From: an uncultured Desulfobacterium sp.
GTDB taxonomy: Bacteria > Desulfobacterota > Desulfobacteria > Desulfobacterales > Desulfobacteraceae
DNA: 7,876 nt
Assembly (NCBI GenBank): GCA_937124525.1
Contig: CAKZLA010000203.1
Location: forward strand, 1 to 7,876
Reading direction: 5' to 3'
Each line of letters opens with the position of its first letter. Positions within the stretch are counted from its first letter, which is position 1. Of this stretch, positions 1 through 4,793 are shown piece by piece. Below the pieces are notes generated by a model, which was not told the origin of the DNA, did not search any database, and saw only the letters and a list, made by a program, of their open reading frames with translations. A program made the translations under genes and the position numbers.

Positions 1-83
1 TGCGCTTTCTTTTCACGAATTCGCTCGGCTACGACCGCAAAGACATATGGCGGGATATTGTTCATACGATCTGCTAAGTTCAT
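1..83 (-). CDS. Probable class I/II aminotransferase, N-terminal fragment (LL-diaminopimelate aminotransferase-like)
   Basis: Only the first 27 codons are inside the window; the gene runs off the left edge. The visible peptide starts MNLADRMNNIPPYVFAVVAE. The pattern 'R-x-x-x-[IL]-P-P-Y-[LV]-F-A' close to the N-terminus is typical of PLP-dependent class I/II aminotransferases of the LL-diaminopimelate aminotransferase type (lysine and cell-wall precursor synthesis, cytoplasmic); that is family knowledge applied to a very short fragment. An AAGGAG ribosome binding site sits 7 bases before the chosen ATG. An in-frame ATG six codons upstream overlaps that site and has no good site of its own, so it was not chosen. 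The catalytic lysine and PLP-binding residues lie outside the window, so substrate specificity is unknown. It could be a host gene flanking the element rather than part of it. Confidence 0.5.
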   Translation of the reverse strand, partial: MNLADRMNNIPPYVFAVVAERIREKKA

Positions 84-130
84 ATAAATCTCCTTTTTCA
101 TTTATATATCCATCATTATCTAGCATTCAG

Positions 131-142
131 AATTTCGAAATT
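131..142. promoter_or_regulatory. 12-bp perfect palindrome, possible operator
   Basis: The sequence AATTTCGAAATT is a perfect 12-bp palindrome. It lies between the promoter-like hexamers (154-188) and the start codon of the aminotransferase-like gene (81-83), where a repressor site would be effective. Its binding protein is not known, and AT-rich DNA yields such palindromes by chance fairly often. Confidence 0.25.
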
Positions 143-153
143 GTATTTTCAGG

Positions 154-188
154 TTTATAAATATATTGCGTATTTCATCAAAATACAA
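154..188 (-). promoter_or_regulatory. Possible sigma-70 promoter of the aminotransferase-like gene
   Basis: On the minus strand, TTGTAT (183-188) and TATATT (160-165) are separated by 17 bases, fitting -35 and -10 boxes. An alternative overlapping pair is TTGATG (176-181) and TATAAA (154-159) with a 16-base spacer. A 6-bp-arm inverted repeat, GTATTT-5 nt-AAATAC (170-186), overlaps the -35 area and could be an operator or simply weak AT-rich structure. It is not followed by a T-run, so I do not call it a terminator. The 84-208 region otherwise holds no gene; it is AT-rich spacer between the zinc-ribbon gene and the aminotransferase-like gene. Confidence 0.35.
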
Positions 189-208
189 GTGTTTATTTTA
201 TGTTTTAA

Positions 209-364
209 TCAATTAATGCTGTTTGGCGTGGTTGGCATTGGGCCGTATCCACAATCCTCACACGCTATATGATTGCCCATGTCTCCTTGTTGCCATCCAC
301 ATTCGGGACAGGTGGACCAATAAATTTCACCGTCAAAGTCAATGCCGTTTGGTAAATTTTTCAT
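209..364 (-). CDS. Small zinc-ribbon protein (51 aa)
   Basis: This short ORF has an ATG start and TGA stop. An AAGGAG ribosome binding site lies 6 bases before the ATG. The 51-residue product has two cysteine pairs, CPEC (residues 19-22) and CEDC (35-38), each followed by Gly, with 12 residues between pairs. This is the classic four-cysteine zinc-ribbon knuckle arrangement and implies a single structural Zn2+. The rest is a short acidic N-terminus and a Pro/Thr/Asn-rich tail. There is no membrane segment or signal peptide. It starts 16 bp after the methyltransferase stop codon, so the two are very likely co-transcribed. Zinc ribbons of this size in phages and mobile elements often contact nucleic acid or RNA polymerase, but nothing here fixes a target. 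Coding status is well supported; function is unknown. Confidence 0.8.
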   Translation of the reverse strand: MKNLPNGIDFDGEIYWSTCPECGWQQGDMGNHIACEDCGYGPMPTTPNSIN

Positions 365-380
365 TTTGTCTCCTTATTGA

Positions 381-1223
381 TTAATTGATGAATCCTTGGT
401 ACGCCGGGGAAACTGGATCTTCAATTTGTTTAATTGCGGTCATTATCGGCACTACAAGTTCCGGTACTATCGCGTTGCCGAGTCCCCTAATTCTGTCCAC
501 CCGATTGGGTACATCATCAACTGCTCTACAAACCGGGGATTCAGATATTTCCCCTCCATTCCCTGGTCCACCAAATATCCGGGAATTGAGTCTTTTTTCG
601 CCTGTGAGGGAGGGCATGTAGAATTTTTGGAGTCCTGGGCCGTTGGAGTGGGGAGCAAAGCTATTACATCTTCCAGTCTTGAGCGTGGATTGCTTATATT
701 CTCTGGCTTTCTGAGTTTGTTTTTCATTCCGCTCGAATTTCTCGGAGTGGGCAATAATCCATACTCTTTTCCTCTGGTGTTGGGCTTGGACGGCGCAAGC
801 TGGAATAATAAACGCTGTTGTTTCGTAGCCTTCACTCTCCAAATCAGATAAACAATCGTCGAGTTCCATATTGATGAAGCCAGCAACATTTTCTCCAATA
901 ATCCAACGGGGGTTTGCCTCTTTGATAATGCGGAACATTTCACACCAGAGTGCACGGTCATCATCTTTGCCTCTCCGCTTCCCGGCATTGGAGTAGGGCT
1001 GGCATGGGAACCCACCTGTGAGAAGATTGATTCTTCCACAATGATCTCCTTTCATTGTTTTAATATTTGTGTTTATGTGTACCTTTGGCCAATGCTTTTT
1101 AAGAATTTTTTGGCAAAATGGGTCAATTTCACAAAAAGAAACAATTTCATGATTTATGCCCCACACCCATGATGAAGCAAGTGCAAAACCACCAATTCCG
1201 GAAAATAAATCAAGATGTTTCAT
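381..1223 (-). CDS. C5-cytosine DNA methyltransferase, phage-type, orphan
   Basis: Transfers a methyl group from S-adenosylmethionine to carbon 5 of cytosine in a specific DNA sequence. The conserved motifs are in order: motif I DLFSGIGGF (residues 5-13, SAM binding), motif IV GGFPCQPYS (70-78, catalytic Cys74), motif VI ENVAG (111-115), motif VIII QRKRVW (150-155) and motif X RGLGNAIVP (246-254). Residues from about 156 to 230 are the target-recognition region, unusually short, as in compact phage enzymes; the target sequence cannot be read from it. At 280 aa it is at the short end of the family. I chose ATG at 1221-1223 because GGAGAG lies just upstream and the protein then begins MKHLDLFSG; a TTG five codons earlier is in frame but lacks a good site. 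No endonuclease gene is next to it, so it probably protects element DNA against host restriction or marks it epigenetically. It contains a second long ORF in another frame (467-1039). Confidence 0.95.
   Translation of the reverse strand: MKHLDLFSGIGGFALASSWVWGINHEIVSFCEIDPFCQKILKKHWPKVHINTNIKTMKGDHCGRINLLTGGFPCQPYSNAGKRRGKDDDRALWCEMFRIIKEANPRWIIGENVAGFINMELDDCLSDLESEGYETTAFIIPACAVQAQHQRKRVWIIAHSEKFERNEKQTQKAREYKQSTLKTGRCNSFAPHSNGPGLQKFYMPSLTGEKRLNSRIFGGPGNGGEISESPVCRAVDDVPNRVDRIRGLGNAIVPELVVPIMTAIKQIEDPVSPAYQGFIN
467..1039 (-). CDS. Overlapping ORF inside the methyltransferase gene (190 aa, possible dual coding)
   Basis: A second open frame on the same strand, nested entirely in the methyltransferase gene. 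It begins with GTG (1037-1039) preceded by AAAGGAG with 6 bases between GGAG and the start, which is ideal spacing. The product reads like a protein rather than noise: KATKQQRLLFQLAPS (residues 70-84), two PTP motifs (97-99 and 130-132), LLPTPTAQDSKNSTCPPSQ (128-146) and LNPRFVEQLMMYPIGWTEL (166-184). I recall this pattern from many proteins annotated beside or within phage cytosine methyltransferases, sometimes as separate hypotheticals; that is memory, not a search. The PTP segment falls over the variable recognition region of the methyltransferase frame, where conservation of the other frame would not be inherited from methyltransferase constraint. No zinc site, membrane segment or catalytic motif is visible. 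It could still be a shadow ORF whose relatives are shadow annotations. Confidence 0.4.
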   Translation of the reverse strand: MEESIFSQVGSHASPTPMPGSGEAKMMTVHSGVKCSALSKRQTPVGLLEKMLLASSIWNSTIVYLIWRVKATKQQRLLFQLAPSKPNTRGKEYGLLPTPRNSSGMKNKLRKPENISNPRSRLEDVIALLPTPTAQDSKNSTCPPSQAKKDSIPGYLVDQGMEGKYLNPRFVEQLMMYPIGWTELGDSATR

Positions 1224-1305
1224 GTCTCTCCAAATCAAACGTTATTTATTCTTTAAACGAATTCACAATATTTATTAATTGTTATATCCTCCGTTCTATT
1301 CACAA
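1224..1305 (-). other. AT-rich spacer before the methyltransferase gene, with an unused Shine-Dalgarno
   Basis: An 82-bp spacer between the 38-aa ORF and the methyltransferase gene. It contains two direct copies of ATTCACAA (1261-1268, 1298-1305) 37 bp apart. On the minus strand it also carries a perfect GGAGG (1288-1292) with no ATG, GTG or TTG start giving more than a few codons after it. I see no convincing -35/-10 pair. It could hold a methyltransferase control site or be the remnant of a deleted small gene. Confidence 0.3.
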
Positions 1306-1422
1306 CTATTCATGCATAAAAAGTTCAAAAATTTCATCCCACATCCAATCAGAAAAGTAATCCAAAAAGCCATCACGACTAATGGCCCCAATAATTCTTC
1401 TGCTAAACATTCGTCTTTCCAT
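1306..1422 (-). CDS. Putative 38-aa small protein
   Basis: A short ORF (ATG to TAG) beginning 23 bp after the primase stop codon, with a strong ribosome binding site (AGGGAGG, about 5 bases before ATG). The product starts MERRMFSRRIIGAISRDGF. It is split in charge: the first 16 residues are rich in Arg (five), and the remainder is acidic and aromatic (Phe, Trp, Tyr with Asp and Glu), ending in His-Glu. It is too polar for a typical membrane peptide but could form an amphipathic helix. I do not recognise a family. The strong Shine-Dalgarno sequence and position in a tight gene row argue for coding; the length alone would not. Confidence 0.5.
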   Translation of the reverse strand: MERRMFSRRIIGAISRDGFLDYFSDWMWDEIFELFMHE

Positions 1423-1445
1423 TATTCCCTCCCTTTTGCTCGATT

Positions 1446-4400
1446 TTAACAATTACTGATTTCAAACAGGTTCTGGCCTTTGACGCGCCTTGTTTGCCGT
1501 ATGCGCCACTGGGCCGCCTCAATTACTGATAATTCGTTACGGATTCTCACCGCCAGGTGCCGCACCGATGAAAACCGTTGCCGGATGTTGTATTTCTTTG
1601 CAAGAAGTTCAAAAGCGGATAATAATTCACTGGTGGTCAATTCCATGGTTAAGTTGCCCGTTGAATTATTATTATCGGTGGGATGCTCCGGTAACCCGTC
1701 AGCAACGGCATTTAGATTGACGACGTGGTATTCATCCAACAATCCGTTGGCGCTCTCCTGGGCAAGCAAATTGAGGTACCGGACAATGATATTGGTTTCA
1801 AACATGATTTCGGTGTTTTCCTTGTCCTGCTGGTTGATCCACTCCGCCACAATTTCTTGCACCGGCATGTCAAAAATTTGTTTTAAACCGGGGGTTCTTT
1901 GTTTCAGTTCATCTGTGATCACCGCCATACAGGCCAAATGTTCGTTTAATCGTCGTTTGCTGTGTTTGGGGTGATTCTTTTCAAGATATCGGTAAATGTT
2001 CTCCTTTTTGGTTTGATAATTATTCAGGATATGAGTGGATAAGCGGAAAATGGCGGATAATATTCTATCCCGGTGGCCAATGATGCCGTTTTCTATGATC
2101 ATGCTTCCCGGATATCGTTGATTAAAGAATTCCTGATCAAAGGGAATGGTAATGGCACGTTCAATTAGCTCGGGGAATTCAAAGCTTTCAATACTGGTGG
2201 TAATGATCTGGGTTACGGTTTTTTCATAGATATTGGCGGAATCGGTGCCGCTTTTTCGTTTTTGCCGGGTGATTCCGGTGGCCACGCAAAGGAGGAAATC
2301 ACGCCTGTCCGGAGTGATGTTATGAATTTCAAGATTATCACAGATGGTAACCGGATTCAGGGCCGCGTCTGTGTAATCAGATGCCGTGGAACCCACTGTA
2401 ACAAAGTTTTGACCGTACAAAAGAGCGGTGATCATACCGGCGGTTTCGGTTTTGCCGCTGCCCTGGTGGCCGGTAAACTTATTGATGCCGTGGGCCTTTG
2501 CCATGTTCAAAAACAATGAATTAACGATGAACGATAAAATATAAATTTTCCAGCTGATATCACAGGCCATGTTATCGTAAAAAAGATCGAAAAATAGTTG
2601 TAAACCCTGATTCATCTCCTCATCGGTCATGGGAATAAAGGCAATGGGCCGGGTTTTGGGGCTTTTTTGCAGGAAAACCGATGTGTCATTACATCCGTTC
2701 ATCAATAATTCAATGTTTCCCGGAGTTATCCGGATGATTTCGTTCTTTGGGTTACACAGGTTGTAATATATGGCCGGGGTGGCCGTGGTACCGGTTGTGC
2801 TGGCGGTGGCGTCGGTGTAAATCCACCCCCGGTGTTCGGTGTGGGGGGCTTTGTAATAACATTGGGCTTGAATGCTTTCCCAAATCACCTTGCTTTGTTT
2901 GTCGGCATAATTGATGCTGCCCTGGGAAAGTTGGTACATGAGGGATTTAAAGGGCAGGTTACTGCCCACAACGTATTGATTCCCCTGGTAAATATATAAA
3001 ATTTCCTCATCAATTACGAAAAAATCACCGATATCCATTAACAATTCAAACACAATGTGGCCCACAATGTTTGATGAATACTTGAGTTCCTGCTCTTCAA
3101 TGGTTTTCCGGTAAAGGTTCAGGCAGGTTTTCAATGATGGTGCCAGGGGGGCGGGCCGGGTGATACTTTCCACTGTTTTTGTTCTGGATCTTGAAAATGT
3201 TTTATCCCTTTCCGAGGACAGATTTAAAATCTGTTCCCTGGGGGGATCTGTTTTTCTGATGGCCTCATCTATATCATTATATAGGGTGGCCGGATATCGG
3301 GCGGTGATCCTTTGGCTCTGGGGGGCAATGAGAAGGCGCAAGCTATCGGGCAGGGTATAATTCATCAATTCGGATTTGATTTTTTTTAACAGGTTCTCAC
3401 CGGCGGTGTCATTGTCCGGGATCATGCACACATTAAACCCACCAGTGGAAAGGGTTTGTTTTAAAATATCAATCTGCTTTTGGGAAAGGGTGCCGCCCAT
3501 GGCCCATGCGGTACAATTTATTTTGTCCAAGGCCACTGCATCGTTTTCCCCTTCCACTATATATAGTATCTTACTGGAAAAATTGTTTCTATATATGGCA
3601 CTTTCATTGGGTGCCCCCTTACATAAGGTATCTTTTGGGGACATATTCAAAATTTGCCCCCCGGGTTTTTGGTGCCAGTTAAAAAAAGAATCTCGGTTTC
3701 CAAGCTGCCAGGTTTTACCGGTGGGCCTTCCGGTTTTATTAATTCCCTTGCCTTTGAGGTGGATAACATCCCCGGTGGTGCCCATGGTGGGGTAAATAAT
3801 CTGGTATCGGAAATAATCGTAAAGGGTGCCATTGTCGTTTTGGCGCACCAGTTTACTTTCAATCATTGCCTGATCCGTCAGCCCCTGGGCCTTTAAATGA
3901 GTGTGAAGGTTGCCGTCGGCATAACCAAGCCCCAGTTTATTGATGGTTTCAGGGTGGAATTTTCGATAGTGAAGAAATTGTTTAAAGCCGGGGCTTGTCT
4001 GGGCCGTTTTTCGATAATAGGCCATGGATTTATTGAAAATGTTTTCCCTGGAGCTTCCCGGAGAGGTTTTGTGGACATTTTGTGTTGTGCGATAATTACC
4101 TTGTCCGGGTTCTCCTTTTTGACGCATGGAGGATGCACGGGTGATGGGAATCCCCACCGATTGCGAAAGATCAAGGATGGCATCGGCCTTGGTTAAATTG
4201 TGCCGGATCTGGTGAAGTTCAATGATATCTCCGCCCTTATCACAGGAAAAGCAATGCCATAATTGTTTTGATGGGGTTACCCTGAAACAATCTTTATGTT
4301 TACACAGGGGGCATGGACAGGTTTTTGTGTCTGATCCTGATTTTTTCAGAGTTATTCCCATGGTGGCAAGGTAGGATTCAAGTTCAATTCGTTGTTTTAT

Positions 4401-4508
4401 GGTCTGGATATTGTCTTTTCCATTTCCGTTTCCGTTCCTGTTTTTATTGCCGTTCCCGCTGCTATTACCATTACCATTTGTCTGATATATTGCTGTTTGT
4501 TCTGTCAT
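1446..4508 (-). CDS. Primase-helicase fusion: CHC2-like zinc finger, TOPRIM, P-loop ATPase
   Basis: Likely the element's replication initiator enzyme: makes RNA primers and unwinds DNA. A zinc-finger module includes CPLC (66-69) and HCFSC (85-89) followed by GGD, as in CHC2 primases, with Cys in place of the usual His in the first pair. The TOPRIM domain spans about 312-418: Glu319 in VEGENDA, Asp365 and Asp367 in IPDNDTAG, and a DID (412-414). After a middle region of about 200 residues comes Walker A GHQGSGKT (680-687), a Walker B-like TICDNLE (721-727), and a basic ATGITRQKRK stretch (743-752), with ERAITIPFD (783-791) as possible arginine-finger region. The C-terminus (about 957-1017) looks like a winged helix. 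This order parallels P4- and D5-type primase-helicases of satellites and plasmids. Residues 11-30 are a Gly/Asn low-complexity tail. AAGGGG and GGAAAG precede the ATG, 18 bp after the previous ORF. Length, 1020 aa, suits a fusion. Confidence 0.85.
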   Translation of the reverse strand: MTEQTAIYQTNGNGNSSGNGNKNRNGNGNGKDNIQTIKQRIELESYLATMGITLKKSGSDTKTCPCPLCKHKDCFRVTPSKQLWHCFSCDKGGDIIELHQIRHNLTKADAILDLSQSVGIPITRASSMRQKGEPGQGNYRTTQNVHKTSPGSSRENIFNKSMAYYRKTAQTSPGFKQFLHYRKFHPETINKLGLGYADGNLHTHLKAQGLTDQAMIESKLVRQNDNGTLYDYFRYQIIYPTMGTTGDVIHLKGKGINKTGRPTGKTWQLGNRDSFFNWHQKPGGQILNMSPKDTLCKGAPNESAIYRNNFSSKILYIVEGENDAVALDKINCTAWAMGGTLSQKQIDILKQTLSTGGFNVCMIPDNDTAGENLLKKIKSELMNYTLPDSLRLLIAPQSQRITARYPATLYNDIDEAIRKTDPPREQILNLSSERDKTFSRSRTKTVESITRPAPLAPSLKTCLNLYRKTIEEQELKYSSNIVGHIVFELLMDIGDFFVIDEEILYIYQGNQYVVGSNLPFKSLMYQLSQGSINYADKQSKVIWESIQAQCYYKAPHTEHRGWIYTDATASTTGTTATPAIYYNLCNPKNEIIRITPGNIELLMNGCNDTSVFLQKSPKTRPIAFIPMTDEEMNQGLQLFFDLFYDNMACDISWKIYILSFIVNSLFLNMAKAHGINKFTGHQGSGKTETAGMITALLYGQNFVTVGSTASDYTDAALNPVTICDNLEIHNITPDRRDFLLCVATGITRQKRKSGTDSANIYEKTVTQIITTSIESFEFPELIERAITIPFDQEFFNQRYPGSMIIENGIIGHRDRILSAIFRLSTHILNNYQTKKENIYRYLEKNHPKHSKRRLNEHLACMAVITDELKQRTPGLKQIFDMPVQEIVAEWINQQDKENTEIMFETNIIVRYLNLLAQESANGLLDEYHVVNLNAVADGLPEHPTDNNNSTGNLTMELTTSELLSAFELLAKKYNIRQRFSSVRHLAVRIRNELSVIEAAQWRIRQTRRVKGQNLFEISNC
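3216..3238. repeat. Palindromic repeat copy 1, inside the primase-helicase gene
   Basis: The 17-base core ACAGATTTAAAATCTGT (3218-3234) has 8-bp perfect arms around one central base, extended by GG on the left and TCCC on the right. An almost identical copy, inverted relative to this one when flanks are compared, lies at 4731-4754. Here it is translated on the minus strand as EQILNLS (residues 425-431), in the linker after the TOPRIM domain, so it adds residues without breaking the frame. I recall such GGGAACAGATTT...AAATCTGTCCC elements as abundant dispersed repeats in Desulfobacterota-like genomes. Confidence 0.7.
4419..4478 (-). repeat. Degenerate AAYGGN hexamer repeat encoding the Asn-Gly tail
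   Basis: This stretch encodes residues 11-30 of the primase-helicase, almost entirely Asn and Gly with some Ser, Lys and Arg. The DNA is a run of imperfect six-base units such as AATGGT, AACGGA and AATGGA, which fits expansion by slipped-strand replication. It forms a disordered N-terminal tail ahead of the zinc finger and its length probably varies among relatives. Confidence 0.6.
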
Positions 4509-4526
4509 TTCTTTCCATTCCCCTTA

Positions 4527-4793
4527 TTATTTTTTTAACTGGGCGATGGCTTCAAGGTTTTGTTCCAATATGGGATTCAATGGGCTTAAATGATAAAGGG
4601 TCGCAATCCCCGCATTTAAAAGATTTTCGTCGGTGCGGTATTTCCATCTTGCCTTGGCGTCCCTTTGTCCTGCCATTTTGTCCAGGGTGGTGGCCAAATC
4701 ATCTTTTTTCCCTATGCGATTCCGTATTCTGGGAACAGATTTAAAATCTGTCCCTTGGCTCTGCTGGGTCTGTTCTATGGTTTGGGTATCCAT
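4527..4793 (-). CDS. Hypothetical 88-aa protein carrying a palindromic-repeat insertion
   Basis: Starts at ATG 4791-4793, 19 bp inside the end of the 541-aa gene, with GAGG about 12 bases upstream. The overlap suggests translational coupling. It ends 18 bp before the primase-helicase. The N-terminal 13 residues are Gln/Thr-rich; residues 14-21 are GTDFKSVP, the direct translation of the palindrome at 4731-4754. The remaining part is basic and helical (GKKDDLATTLDKMAGQRDAK and onward), ending in EQNLEAIAQLKK. No membrane segment, zinc site or catalytic motif is visible. I do not recognise a family. Position directly before the primase suggests a small replication-associated or regulatory protein, but this is context only. 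The palindrome-coded segment probably joined the gene recently in a tolerant N-terminal region; the true start could also lie downstream of it. Confidence 0.65.
   Translation of the reverse strand: MDTQTIEQTQQSQGTDFKSVPRIRNRIGKKDDLATTLDKMAGQRDAKARWKYRTDENLLNAGIATLYHLSPLNPILEQNLEAIAQLKK
4731..4754. repeat. Palindromic repeat copy 2, inside the 88-aa gene
   Basis: GGGA, then the same 17-base core ACAGATTTAAAATCTGT (4735-4751), then CCC: a near-perfect inverted repeat able to form a hairpin. It differs from the reverse complement of copy 1 only at the central base over the shared 23 bases. On the minus strand it reads GGG ACA GAT TTT AAA TCT GTT CCC, i.e. GTDFKSVP, a peptide I recall seeing embedded in many unrelated hypothetical proteins of environmental genomes. 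Confidence 0.75.

Noticed and set aside
170..186. Inverted repeat as a rho-independent terminator after the zinc-ribbon gene
   Set aside because: Only 6 AT-rich base pairs and no T-run following on the minus strand; it overlaps promoter-like hexamers instead.
396..851. 151-codon plus-strand ORF opposite the methyltransferase
   Set aside because: Antisense shadow of a gene with every C5-methyltransferase motif; no recognisable motifs of its own, and the peptide is Ser/Phe/Cys-rich in a way typical of shadows.
3376..3795. 139-codon plus-strand ORF opposite the primase-helicase
   Set aside because: Lies over the well-supported TOPRIM region, with no recognisable domain; other plus-strand frames here behave the same.
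3893..4183. 96-codon minus-strand ORF in another frame of the primase-helicase gene
   Set aside because: Unlike the nested ORF in the methyltransferase gene, I see no recognisable motif in it; it covers the segment after the zinc finger of the real gene.
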